NCBI GenBank assembly: GCA_025451535.1 | Contig: JANWKE010000130.1 | Coordinates: 1-40,599 of the forward strand | Source: Verrucomicrobiia bacterium | GTDB lineage: Bacteria; Verrucomicrobiota; Verrucomicrobiia; Limisphaerales; UBA11358 | Reading direction: 5' to 3' | DNA length: 40,599 nucleotides | Part shown: one piece after another, positions 8,118 to 15,966 of the stretch | How positions within the stretch are numbered: the first letter of the stretch is position 1 | How the letters are laid out: every line of letters starts with the position of its first letter | Program-made: the position numbers and the translations under genes | The notes under the pieces: generated by a model | Told to the model about the DNA's origin: nothing | Seen by the model: only the letters and a program-made list of their open reading frames with translations | Databases searched by the model: none

Positions 8118-8942
8118 TTAAAACCCGCGCAAGTCAGTGCTGGAGCGGTTGGACAACCCCGGCGCGGGCACGCGTCGAAGCACAAGATATTCGATTCCGT
8201 TTTTCTCGCAATACTCGCGTTTGCCACCCTGGTCACCTTCCTCGTTCACGGCATAAATGTCCGGTTTAAGTTTCTGAATTTCCGGATCGGCGTCGAGCCA
8301 GCCCTCACCGCTGGAAATCAGCGCCTGCTTTACATATTTGACTGAGCCGACAACATAACGGCGCTCCTCCTGCGGCAACAGGGGATGACGCTCGCCTTTC
8401 AAAAGCCGGATGTTCGCGTCATGGCCGACAATAACGTACAGGTCGCCGCAGGCGCTGACTTCTTCAAAAAACCGCACGTGTCCGCTGTGAAACCAGTCAT
8501 AGCAACCGGTAACGACCACTTTCTTCCGGCCGGGCGTGGACGGTGCCGGCGGCGGCTTGGGAAAACCTTTCAATTCTTCCGCAGCGAACACGCGATACAC
8601 GAGGTTTCGGCCATGACAAAATTTTTCGCGTTCCGGGCCGGCGGTGGGCTCCCGATCAGCCCAAAGGTCAGGGCGCACCCCGATCCCGGTCGGGAGCTCG
8701 TCGGTTCTGATCGCGGTGTCTGCCGGAATGACCCGGCTGACATGGCGAACGGCGTTAAGCAGATAGAGACGCTCAACCAACGGGAATTTCGGCGCCTGGC
8801 CGGTGACTCGCTGTAACGTTTCATCCGGCCAGAGCAACACCGTGACTTCACCGAGTTTCGCGGCTTCCTCAAGAAAGCGCAAATCGCGCGAGCGAAGGTC
8901 GTCAAAACCACCCGAAACGATGACTTGTTTGGAATCACTCAT
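8118..8942 (-). CDS. Duplicated-domain cytidylyltransferase-like nucleotidyltransferase
   Basis: ATG 8942 overlaps the kinase stop by 4 bases and gives 274 residues. The C-terminal half carries a full HxGH-class nucleotidyltransferase domain: 'VVTGCYDWFHSGHVRFFEE' (about residues 140-158) and a terminal RSSTDLRG segment equivalent to the ISSTxIR motif. This class moves CMP or AMP onto sugar- or alcohol-phosphates (HldE C-domain, TagD, Pcy-type). The N-terminal half looks like the same fold after decay: 'VIVSGGFDDLRSRDLRFLEEAAKLGEVTV' fits position by position, but HxGH has become RSRD, so it should be catalytically dead. Between its GHMP-kinase and mutarotase neighbours it probably makes an NDP-sugar. 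The nucleotide and sugar are unknown. Confidence 0.82.
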   Translation of the reverse strand: MSDSKQVIVSGGFDDLRSRDLRFLEEAAKLGEVTVLLWPDETLQRVTGQAPKFPLVERLYLLNAVRHVSRVIPADTAIRTDELPTGIGVRPDLWADREPTAGPEREKFCHGRNLVYRVFAAEELKGFPKPPPAPSTPGRKKVVVTGCYDWFHSGHVRFFEEVSACGDLYVIVGHDANIRLLKGERHPLLPQEERRYVVGSVKYVKQALISSGEGWLDADPEIQKLKPDIYAVNEEGDQGGKREYCEKNGIEYLVLRRVPAPGLSNRSSTDLRGF

Positions 8943-9742
8943 CTGGAGGCGATGCGGATATTGACGTTGAACGCGCCGGGAACCGGTTCCCGGGATGCGA
9001 CAATCAGATAACCACCGCCACAACCGGAATACATGGCACCAGGGTATTGCCGCTGATACGCTTTGAGCAGGGCCGGCAAATCCGGCCGCAGGAGCGGATG
9101 CCGGACGACCTGCGGCAAGAGTGTTTCCCAGCATTGCATGTTCAGGTTGAACGAAGCTCCGAGGGCTGCCACATCCATTCCGACGATGGCATCAAAACAG
9201 TCTCTTCCCGACCGGCCAAGGCGCGCGACCCACTTGGGATCAAGGTTTTTTACACCGAGCGGACTGTAACCTTCGGGCCGGGGCTCAACCGCAATCAGAT
9301 GCAAAACCTTTTCCAACCAGCGCGCGACGCGGGTTGAATTGCACGATTCGATATGAAACGGAAAAATCCCGCCATGGATTTTGAAGTTGTAATCCAGCCG
9401 GTTGATGCCGGGATAGACCAGGCCAATCATGTCCTGCGAACCACTCGGCTCGGCCTTGCCTTTATTCTCGGCCGCGTACAGTTCCCGCACCAGATCTTCC
9501 GGCGCGCGGTTGGGCAGTTTGTCCCGCCACATCCGCATGGCGACGGCCCGGGTGCCGCTGGCAATGCCCGAACGGTCCATGGGACGGAAATCCGGTTCGA
9601 TCTGCACCACGACCATCGAGCCGTGCGGTTCGGGGTTGTGCCGCGAAACAAATGGCTGGTCAATCCAACCGCCGGCCAGTTGCAGGCGGTTGGGGATAGA
9701 CCCCAACAACCCGGCTACGGGTGATGGAGGCTGGTATTTCAT
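8939..9742 (-). CDS. GHMP-family sugar kinase-like protein
   Basis: The start at 9742 is fixed by TAATG: its A is the last base of the upstream epimerase stop. The product has 267 residues. GHMP features are 'SIPNRLQLAGGWIDQP' (like the substrate-binding P-R-...-GGgtD opening of GHMP sugar kinases), 'SGSQDMIGLVYPGINRLDY' (like the GxxxQD..G..pGi motif of fucokinase and heptose kinase) and a glycine-rich 'YSGCGGGYLIV' near the C-terminus. The classical P-x3-GLGSS ATP loop is not obvious, and the protein is short for the family (300-350), so activity is uncertain. In this operon it should phosphorylate the sugar that the next enzyme activates. It is coupled to both neighbours by start/stop overlap. 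Confidence 0.72.
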   Translation of the reverse strand: MKYQPPSPVAGLLGSIPNRLQLAGGWIDQPFVSRHNPEPHGSMVVVQIEPDFRPMDRSGIASGTRAVAMRMWRDKLPNRAPEDLVRELYAAENKGKAEPSGSQDMIGLVYPGINRLDYNFKIHGGIFPFHIESCNSTRVARWLEKVLHLIAVEPRPEGYSPLGVKNLDPKWVARLGRSGRDCFDAIVGMDVAALGASFNLNMQCWETLLPQVVRHPLLRPDLPALLKAYQRQYPGAMYSGCGGGYLIVASREPVPGAFNVNIRIASR

Positions 9743-9858
9743 TAATCGATGCCGATGCGTTGGCCGGCTTCGCGCCGCGGATGTTGTTTCTTGATCCATT
9801 TATAAGTAATGGCCAGTCCTTTGTCCAACGGCGAAGTGGGTTCCCACGGCAAAACTTT
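9742..9858 (-). pseudogene. Truncated NAD-dependent NDP-sugar epimerase/dehydratase (C-terminal 38 codons)
   Basis: Minus-strand codons from 9858 to the TAA at 9744-9742 read as the tail of an extended SDR sugar epimerase: 'WEPTSPLDKGLAITYKWI' is the usual last helix region of GDP/UDP-sugar epimerases. Reading further upstream in the same frame meets a TAA immediately and no homology, so the N-terminal ~270 residues are gone. The stop forms TAATG with the kinase start, showing it was once the upstream member of this operon. The break is 58 bases from a tRNA 3'-end copy. The loss probably also removed the native promoter of the operon. Confidence 0.8.
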
Positions 9859-10204
9859 TTATAAAGTTATAATCACATAGCCACACTGCTGTGGTCTCAC
9901 CATTATCTCAGAATGTGGTGGCTGGGGGCGGAATCGGCTCGAATTGTTGACGAAGAACTTTCGACGTAACTCGTTGACCGATACCAGGAACCCTGACAAC
10001 GGCAATGTTACCAAGGGTGTTTGGCGGTTCAAGAATTAATTGCCATTACTGGCGACTATCAACCCACCATTGTTCAGACGAGTTCCAGTATCAATCTGGT
10101 GGAGGTCAGACCATCTATATTATGTAAAGGCTGGAAGGATAAGCATCAAGACGTCGAGCCAATGGCCGGATTAAACTGCCAAGAGTTTAAAAGCAGATAA
10201 ATTT
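9859..10204. other. Non-coding scar region between truncated epimerase and GH28 gene
   Basis: This 346-base stretch has no convincing gene on either strand. It contains the tRNA 3'-end copy at 9916-9934. Short open stretches occur, for example a plus-strand reading ending TRNPDNGNVTKGVWRFKN before a TAA near 10039, but none matches a recognised family. Its composition is more A/T-rich than the flanking genes. With the broken epimerase at its left edge it looks like a recombination junction. Confidence 0.6.
9916..9934 (-). repeat. tRNA-Phe 3'-end copy, candidate attachment-site remnant
   Basis: The 19 bases TGGTGGCTGGGGGCGGAAT are identical to 33503-33521, the CCA end, acceptor 3' strand and T-stem 3' strand of the tRNA-Phe gene, in the same orientation. 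The 5' half of the T-stem is missing, so this is not a functional tRNA. After a 5-base insertion the next bases still resemble the tRNA, mostly through C/T changes, suggesting a longer decayed copy. A tRNA 3' fragment at the far end of an inserted segment is the usual footprint of integrase-mediated insertion. Confidence 0.6.
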
Positions 10205-12778
10205 CTACCGACGCAATCTGAAAAAGTGCGGCAGGCCGTCGGCGATGATCGGGTTGGTGTAGAAGTTGAACGCTCCGGGCACGTCGGCATAGGGCCCTGC
10301 GACGTTGGTGGCGGTCTGTAAAGTAAAGGCGTTCGGCCATGCCAGCACCACATTCGTGCCGCCAGGGAAAATATTCAAGGTTGGACCGACCGTGGTTAAG
10401 TTTGAAACGTCATTGTTCGCGAGCCAGGGCCGGGCATCAGTGAGAACCACACTGGTGAAACAATTCGTAAAGGTCACGTTGGCTGCGTGCCGGATATAAT
10501 AGCCATAAGCCGGCAGATTTCCCCACATGGTGTTTTCAGGATATTGGCCGGCGTATTCCGGAGGCGTCGAAGGAATAGAACCAACCCCACCAGCGAAGGA
10601 AATGTTCACATTGTCGAAAAGGAGGTTGTTCAATTCGTGGTCGACACCATTCGTGAAACAGCCCGAAATGGGACAACCCCGCGTATCTGTCATTCCCGAG
10701 CCGTTGATGTCCCGGTACGTGATACCATTGATGCTGCCGACCGCCGCACCGCTCCGGCTTCCGAGAATGACGAAGATGGCATTCTGACATGAAGCAAAAT
10801 TGATCCGCTGAAACGTAACAGCGTTAATGGCACCGCCGTCCACCGATTCGACGGCCATGGCCGAATGCGAGGTGTTCAGCACGGTGCAATCCTGGAACGT
10901 GATGTTGGTGAACGGTCCTTTGCTGGCAGTCCCGAACTTCAAACCATTGGATTGTGATTTGGTAATCAGACAATTCTCCACCAGGACATCGTTCACGCCT
11001 CGCGAGTTGCCGCTCTTGAGGCAGATGGCGTCGTCGCCCGAATCAATGGTGCAATTGGCGATGGTCACGTGCCAGCAATCCACGACGTCGCAACCGTCGC
11101 GGTTTCCGTTCAAACCGTCGTCATTGACGGTCAGGTTACTGATCGTCAGGTCGTCGGATTGCATATTGACCACAGACCACATCGCGGCGTCCACGACGTT
11201 GATGTCCCGGATATTCACCTGATGGCACAATGCAGTCCAGATGGAGATGGGCCGGGTGGCCTCGACACCGGAGGTGAAATTATTACGGCCATTCCCATTG
11301 ATGATTCCGCCACCGGTGATGGTCACGTTGGTGCAGCCTTGCGCATAAACCAGAGCCATATCGCAGTTATTCTGCTGGCTGTTGTTGGCGGGCGGATTAA
11401 GGATCGGATAATCGCTGCTCGAACCACTGCCCAGCAAGGTTGCCGTCGGATCAATATAAAGTGTCATATTGTTCTTCAAAAAAATCGTACCCGACAGAAA
11501 AGTCCCGTTGTGCAGCCATACAAACCCGTCCGGCGGACAGGCATTGATTGCTACTTGAATCGCGGTGGTGTCTTTGGTTGTTCCATTTCCGGCGGCACCG
11601 TAGTTTTTGACATCCTGCCACAGCGAATTGGTCAGGATTGTGTTGAAGCTGAAAGTATTTGTCGCGCTGTTGCCATAGATGTCCACGGCGATGATCGTGC
11701 CATTATAGGTAAGATTGGTTTTCAAAGGCGTTGTATTGGTTGCCAGCAATTGCTGCGTCGCGCCATTGGTGTTGAAGGCAAGTGTCTGCGGAATTCCATT
11801 GAGAAGCAGCGTAATATTTGCGGGTGAGACGGCTGAAGCCGAATCTACTTCAAAGGAAACATTGCTGGCCGGGTTGACGAAAACCGATCCGTTGGCCGGT
11901 TGGACGTTGATAATCACCGGCGGGATGAGTGAGGGGGAGACGATTTGCATCCGGTTATAATTCTGGTCTCCGCCACTGGAGCCGGTGCCGGTGGTTTCAT
12001 TGGCGAAGAGTGCCACGCTGTCAATCGTGGAGCCGGGCGTGCCTGCGAGCGGCTGCCCATCGAGAAACGCAAGCACGGCATTATTATTTGCGCTCCGGAC
12101 GGTAAAGCGATACGTGTCGTTCGGTTCCAGCGTGAATTCGCAATTCAGACCGGTGGCGTTCACGTGGCTGCCGGCCGAATTGCCGTAACCCGCCGCGAAA
12201 GGCAGCCCCATGGCGGTGACGCCGTTACCGTCCTTGAAGAGGTAGGAATCCGTACCGCCGCCGGCATAATAAAACTCGAAGCGATAGCCGGTTTCGTAAG
12301 CCGTCACACCACTCGTCGGGTTCCCGTTGCGCAGGACGAATCCGCCGTAATTGGTCGCGCCGGAACCGATGCCCTCCGTCATCCACTGGAGTTTGAAAAC
12401 CACGTTGGTCGTCAGCGAACTGGCGAAACCGCGGTAGGCCACAGTGCGATTGCCGCCGGCGGGAGCGGCGCCATTGGCATAGATTCCCCAGGAACAATTG
12501 GTGTAAGCCGTGCCTCCGACATTGGTGGCCGAGGCGATGGCATAGCCGTTGTTGAGGTACCACCCCCGGTATCCCCCGCCACTGAAAACATTTGTGGTCA
12601 ACACCCAGGGAGTGAAACCGAAACCCTGGTTCGCTCCATTGGTCCAGTTGGAACTTTTGAAATACGCCGCCGCATCGTCGTAAGCATTGGTTTGGGCGGG
12701 TGCGGTGCTTGCGAACGCGAGCATCACCATAGCCGTGGCAATAAAAGGCCGCACCGTTTTGAACCCGGGGTGTTTCAT
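10205..12778 (-). CDS. Exported GH28 polygalacturonase-like protein with accessory domains
   Basis: The 857-residue product has a signal peptide (cleavage near APAQ). Residues ~30-285 form a beta-sandwich of LamG/CBM type, ~290-380 an Ig-like domain (VIINVQPANGSVF...), and ~388-780 a right-handed parallel beta-helix opening with 'DVKNYGAAGNGTTKDTTAIQ', the pectate-lyase/GH28 signature. GH28 catalytic signs are NRDGCDVVD (usual NTDG.D) near 555-563 and 'SGDDAICLKSG' with Asp582-Asp583. 'SQSNGLKFGT' takes the place of the usual GHG. These changes suggest an exo-acting or rhamnogalacturonan-type GH28 rather than a classical endo-polygalacturonase (inference). The last ~60 residues (FTLQTATNVAGPYADVPGA, ending FFRLRR) are the C-terminal module shared by other exported proteins here. 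It lies 137 bases downstream of the PEP-CTERM gene and probably depends on that promoter. Confidence 0.87.
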   Translation of the reverse strand: MKHPGFKTVRPFIATAMVMLAFASTAPAQTNAYDDAAAYFKSSNWTNGANQGFGFTPWVLTTNVFSGGGYRGWYLNNGYAIASATNVGGTAYTNCSWGIYANGAAPAGGNRTVAYRGFASSLTTNVVFKLQWMTEGIGSGATNYGGFVLRNGNPTSGVTAYETGYRFEFYYAGGGTDSYLFKDGNGVTAMGLPFAAGYGNSAGSHVNATGLNCEFTLEPNDTYRFTVRSANNNAVLAFLDGQPLAGTPGSTIDSVALFANETTGTGSSGGDQNYNRMQIVSPSLIPPVIINVQPANGSVFVNPASNVSFEVDSASAVSPANITLLLNGIPQTLAFNTNGATQQLLATNTTPLKTNLTYNGTIIAVDIYGNSATNTFSFNTILTNSLWQDVKNYGAAGNGTTKDTTAIQVAINACPPDGFVWLHNGTFLSGTIFLKNNMTLYIDPTATLLGSGSSSDYPILNPPANNSQQNNCDMALVYAQGCTNVTITGGGIINGNGRNNFTSGVEATRPISIWTALCHQVNIRDINVVDAAMWSVVNMQSDDLTISNLTVNDDGLNGNRDGCDVVDCWHVTIANCTIDSGDDAICLKSGNSRGVNDVLVENCLITKSQSNGLKFGTASKGPFTNITFQDCTVLNTSHSAMAVESVDGGAINAVTFQRINFASCQNAIFVILGSRSGAAVGSINGITYRDINGSGMTDTRGCPISGCFTNGVDHELNNLLFDNVNISFAGGVGSIPSTPPEYAGQYPENTMWGNLPAYGYYIRHAANVTFTNCFTSVVLTDARPWLANNDVSNLTTVGPTLNIFPGGTNVVLAWPNAFTLQTATNVAGPYADVPGAFNFYTNPIIADGLPHFFRLRR

Positions 12779-12874
12779 CTAATACGACTCGACATTCCCC
12801 AGGCAGGTAGCGTGACTCACTGGATTGAAACGGGTAAGACCCTCTCTAACTGCGAGATTGAGTTCAGGCAACGG

Positions 12875-12887
12875 ACCTCAACGAGGT
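12875..12887. repeat. Small inverted repeat between PEP-CTERM and GH28 genes
   Basis: ACCTC (12875-12879) and GAGGT (12883-12887) form a short perfect hairpin with a 3-base loop, 29 bases past the PEP-CTERM stop on the minus strand. There is no T-run, so termination would be weak at best. The rest of the 137-base gap shows nothing else convincing, and no copy of the regional promoter box is present before the GH28 gene. Confidence 0.3.
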
Positions 12888-12915
12888 TTCGCGCAGTAAT
12901 TGAAACCCATTCTGC

Positions 12916-13746
12916 TTAGTTCCGCTGACGACGGAATAACATCAGTGACGATGCGCTTAAGCCCGCCAATGCCAACGCGGTCGGCTCCGGCACCGCCGTG
13001 ATGGTGTATTGGTCAAGAACGGTTGCATTGAATTGGGCGGTGCTGCTGAAGGTCGCTTGAATAGGCCCTTGAACCACCAGTGAGTCATAGGCGGTCTGAC
13101 CAGCGCTGGTACCCGTGCTGTCAATGTCGAAGTCGAAAGTTGAGCCGGGAGTGAGGTTCAGATTTGAGAGATCACTCAAGGGAACCGTGAGAGTGAACTG
13201 ATTCGGTGTGCTGGTTGAAGGCTGCATGCTAATCGGCTGGCCGCTGGCCACGTTCTCGACTTGCGTCCAGGCGCCACTGCTGTAAACCCAATCGTTAAAG
13301 CCAAAGCTGGTAAATGGGCTGCTGGCGGATCCGGAACCACCGGCCCCATACGCTCCAATCCAATCCGTCATCCCGCCGAAGGAGCTGTCAATAGATATGG
13401 CGCGGCTCCACGGATTGCCGAAATCGGCACTGGCGGAGGTGTCCCCACCGGCCGAAGGATTGCCGGAGGTAATGGCCATTACATAATTGAAATTGCCCTG
13501 AGTTTCTATGTTGCCCGCCGGATTGAGAGCGATGGTGATGTAGAGATTGTTCGCGTCATTGGCGATGGTTGCGTAGGAGATATCGCGTCCCTTGTTGGAA
13601 CTCCCCTGCCCGTCACCCGTCACGTCGGTATAAGTCGTGCCCGATCCCCCCGACTGAAATATGGTACCACAGGTTGCCGAATAAACGGCAAAAAGCGTCA
13701 CACCCAATCCGATCGCAAAGCTTTTGGATTTATTCCCGATTTTCAT
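12916..13746 (-). CDS. PEP-CTERM sorting-domain exported protein
   Basis: The 276-residue protein has an N-terminal signal peptide (MKIGNKSKSFAIGLGVTLFA) and a textbook PEP-CTERM tail: VPEPTALALAGLSASSLMLF followed by RRQRN. In this system the tail is recognised and cleaved by an exosortase, which is normally linked to exopolysaccharide or biofilm production. The mature middle part is Gly/Ser/Thr-rich beta-structure and matches no enzyme that I recognise. An 'ISYATIANDANNLYITIALNP' segment suggests a carbohydrate-binding or calcium-stabilised beta-sandwich. No exosortase gene is in the window. A copy of the regional promoter box and a -10-like hexamer lie 62-109 bases upstream, and the GH28 gene follows downstream. 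Confidence 0.9.
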   Translation of the reverse strand: MKIGNKSKSFAIGLGVTLFAVYSATCGTIFQSGGSGTTYTDVTGDGQGSSNKGRDISYATIANDANNLYITIALNPAGNIETQGNFNYVMAITSGNPSAGGDTSASADFGNPWSRAISIDSSFGGMTDWIGAYGAGGSGSASSPFTSFGFNDWVYSSGAWTQVENVASGQPISMQPSTSTPNQFTLTVPLSDLSNLNLTPGSTFDFDIDSTGTSAGQTAYDSLVVQGPIQATFSSTAQFNATVLDQYTITAVPEPTALALAGLSASSLMLFRRQRN

Positions 13747-13807
13747 AGATTTACAGTTTTTTTTGAGTTTCAGTGTTTCTCTTCCTGATGGGGGAGAATC
13801 TCGCTTT

Positions 13808-13854
13808 ACTCTACGTGAGGTTGCAAGACCTGCCTAGCCCCCAAAAACTGGGGG
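13808..13854 (-). promoter_or_regulatory. Regional promoter module, copy A (before PEP-CTERM/GH28)
   Basis: Reading the minus strand, CCCCCAGTTTTTGGGGGCTA starts at 13854. The G-run ends at 13838, a -35-like TAGGCA follows at 13836-13831, then 17 bases, then the -10-like TAGAGT at 13813-13808. The predicted transcript start is about 55 bases before ATG 13746. The layout matches the four other copies in the window. Box conservation is seen directly; promoter function is inferred from constant spacing, orientation and position. Confidence 0.72.
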
Positions 13855-13975
13855 ATTTTGGCGCCTCCCGTTCTTGCGGTTCTGAAAAGGTTTTTTAAAG
13901 TCGGCCGGCTCGTTTCCCAACAAAACGGCGATGTACCGCATTGAGAAATACCTCCGGTATTCGGAAAATCGAGAA

Positions 13976-14848
13976 CTAATGCGCCGGCGTGTGCTGCGCC
14001 AGCCAGGCCATGTCCGCATTCTGAGTATATGTTCCGATCCCGGCATAATGAACGTATCTGACCGGAACGAGGAAAGGGCTGGTTGTCCATTGATGAACCT
14101 CCGCATGTCCGTCAGCAAAAGAAATTCCGCAACCACCGCCCAGATAACTTGCAGGAACTTCGATCAGTAATCCCGTTCCATTCGTTGCCCGGGGATCGTC
14201 GTAAAAAATTCCATCGTCTATGCTGTCAGGATGTTCATCGATAAACACCCAGCTCTTGCTCGGGCCAGGGAAACGAAATTGGCTCATCTTTGCCGCAACA
14301 AAAAAAGGATTAAGACTTGCAAGCGAGGGTGGCGGTTTGGCGCCACTACCAGACCCGCCCACCGGGCCGCCGACCGCCGCGTCCATGGCCACACTCCTGG
14401 GCCGATGGTTAACTTTTGCGCCATAAAACGCCTGCTGCAGAGGGGAAAGAAAGTTATCTCCCGGCGAAGTATAAATTTTATATTGACCGCCGCAATACGG
14501 GGCCAGTTGATTCGTCTTCAAGAACGTTATATTTGTGTTGTTCGGAGAAATACTCCAATCCATGTGACATTGCATGGGAATCCACGACTGAGTGCCGTTG
14601 ACGACTGCTGACTGATCGGCATTGAGCACCAACGTGTCGTTGTGATCACCGGGATACAGATACCAGGCCTGGGTTAACTGCCTTTTGTTGCTCAGGTCGG
14701 CAGTGATCAGCGCCTTCACCTTGGCGTTGGCCAGGGCCGGCAATAACATCGCGGCCAGAATTGCGATAATCGCTATCACCACCAACAACTCAATCAAGGT
14801 GAAGCCATCGGTGCCGTGTTTGACTTCATTTTGCGTTTGCAGATACAT
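13976..14848 (-). CDS. Type IV pseudopilin-like protein 1 (prepilin N-terminal methylation domain)
   Basis: The ATG at 14848 gives 290 residues: a short leader, then the class III prepilin motif 'DG^[16 protein letters not shown]' with Gly at -1 and Glu at +5, then the hydrophobic helix. The C-terminal part contains '[19 protein letters not shown]', the DG-containing region of the H-X9-DG prepilin-associated family, with the first His replaced. Such pseudopilins are processed by prepilin peptidase and assembled in, or fed to, type II/IV secretion-like machines; Verrucomicrobiota carry many. No assembly ATPase or peptidase gene is here. The protein is a close paralogue of pseudopilin 2 (15001-15888), including the leader pattern M[YE]LQ, which supports this start. 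A fragment of the starch-binding-like gene lies just upstream, showing origin by tandem duplication. Confidence 0.88.
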   Translation of the reverse strand: MYLQTQNEVKHGTDGFTLIELLVVIAIIAILAAMLLPALANAKVKALITADLSNKRQLTQAWYLYPGDHNDTLVLNADQSAVVNGTQSWIPMQCHMDWSISPNNTNITFLKTNQLAPYCGGQYKIYTSPGDNFLSPLQQAFYGAKVNHRPRSVAMDAAVGGPVGGSGSGAKPPPSLASLNPFFVAAKMSQFRFPGPSKSWVFIDEHPDSIDDGIFYDDPRATNGTGLLIEVPASYLGGGCGISFADGHAEVHQWTTSPFLVPVRYVHYAGIGTYTQNADMAWLAQHTPAH

Positions 14849-14873
14849 AGCGGTTTTCACGACCAAACCAGAG

Positions 14874-14984
14874 CGATTGTTCCTGAAATATATTGCCGAA
14901 AATATCCAGAGGCAAGATGCCATTACCATTGGACCGGATGTAACGGGTATGATTGATTCCATTGACCTCATCCGGGTCGCCGTT
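14874..14984 (-). pseudogene. Fragment of the starch-binding-like gene left by tandem duplication
   Basis: These 37 minus-strand codons match, by my count at 28 of 37 positions, the segment around [10 protein letters not shown]...LPLDVFGN...QEQS in the 15967-17853 protein. The preceding ~490 residues and the C-terminal module are missing. The fragment sits directly upstream of pseudopilin 1, just as the intact gene sits upstream of pseudopilin 2. A unit consisting of the 3' end of the gene plus a pseudopilin was therefore duplicated, and the left-hand gene part then decayed. Confidence 0.85.
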
Positions 14985-15000
14985 TTCAGCGGATCGAGAA

Positions 15001-15888
15001 CTAACGCGCCGGCGTGTGCTGCGCCAGCCAGGCCATGTCTGCGTTTTGGGTATAAGTTACCCCCCCGGTTCCCGGCTGCTTGATATATTTAACCGGAACG
15101 AGGAACGCGCTGGTTGTCCATTTGTGAACTTCCGCGTGTCCGTCGGCAAACGAAATTCCACAGCCGCCGCCCAAATAGCTGGAGGGCAGTTCGATCAGCG
15201 ATCCCGTTCCATCGGTTGCCCGGGGATCGTCGTAAAAAATTCCATCGTCGATGCTGTCGGGATGCTCATTCATGAACACCCAACTCTTGCTCGGCCCGGG
15301 AAAATGAAATTGGCTCATCTTCGCCGCAACAAAGAAGGGATTAAGCATGGGAAGCGAGCCTGAGCTTGGTGGTTTGGCGCCACTACCGGATCCACCCACG
15401 GGGCCGCCCACCGCCGCATCCATGGCCACACTCCGGGACCGATGGTGCGCAAGCACGCCAAAATGCAGGATCAGCTGAAGAGGAGACAGAAAGTTATCTC
15501 CCGGCGACGTATAGAGTTTATCCTGACCGGCACAGTAAGATCCCAGTTCATTGGTCCGCAGGAATGTAATATTCGTGTTGTTCGGAGAGGAACCCCAATC
15601 CATGTGACATTGTCCGGGAATCCACGACGGAGCTCCATTGACGGCCGTGGACTGATCGGCATTGAGCACCAATGCGTCGTTGTGATCTCCGGGATACATA
15701 TACCAGGCCAGTGTCAACTGCCTTTTGTTGTTTATGTCCGAGATGATCTGCGCCCTCACCTTCGCTGCAGACAAGGCCGGCAACAACATCGCGGCCAGAA
15801 TGGCTATGATGGCAATTACCACCAACAACTCAATCAAAGTGAAGCCGTCGCAATCGTCTTTGACTTTCGTTTTTCTCTGCAATTCCAT
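15001..15888 (-). CDS. Type IV pseudopilin-like protein 2
   Basis: Starting at ATG 15888 (GGGAAG lies 10-15 bases upstream on the coding strand), this 295-residue protein has the leader [15 protein letters not shown], then '[20 protein letters not shown]', the prepilin peptidase site and hydrophobic helix. The body has the same order of motifs as pseudopilin 1 ([36 protein letters not shown]-like, [15 protein letters not shown]) and ends [10 protein letters not shown]. It lies 78 bases downstream of the starch-binding-like gene on the same strand, so both probably share the promoter at 17888-17933. The pairing of a carbohydrate-binding protein with a pseudopilin suggests surface display or export of glycan-handling proteins through a pilus-like assembly (inference). 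Confidence 0.9.
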   Translation of the reverse strand: MELQRKTKVKDDCDGFTLIELLVVIAIIAILAAMLLPALSAAKVRAQIISDINNKRQLTLAWYMYPGDHNDALVLNADQSTAVNGAPSWIPGQCHMDWGSSPNNTNITFLRTNELGSYCAGQDKLYTSPGDNFLSPLQLILHFGVLAHHRSRSVAMDAAVGGPVGGSGSGAKPPSSGSLPMLNPFFVAAKMSQFHFPGPSKSWVFMNEHPDSIDDGIFYDDPRATDGTGSLIELPSSYLGGGCGISFADGHAEVHKWTTSAFLVPVKYIKQPGTGGVTYTQNADMAWLAQHTPAR

Positions 15889-15966
15889 GTCAATCAAGCT
15901 TCCCGTCCCACCCGGAACGTGCGCTCCAGCGTTGGGCAGTTGGTTTGACACTCTACTCAATTGAAA

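Noticed and set aside
9916-9990. Second functional tRNA gene
   Set aside because: Only the 3' acceptor and half of the T-stem are intact; the T-stem 5' half and the other arms cannot be formed.
12779-12915. Sixth copy of the promoter box before the GH28 gene
   Set aside because: No T-run plus G-run match is present in the 137-base gap; GH28 is better explained by readthrough from the PEP-CTERM promoter.
13838-13854. CCCCCAGTTTTTGGGGG as an RNA hairpin, riboswitch or intrinsic terminator
   Set aside because: Copies C and D (CCACAG) break a stem pair without a compensating change, the T-run is inside the loop rather than after the stem, and all copies lie upstream of the predicted -10. A DNA site fits better.
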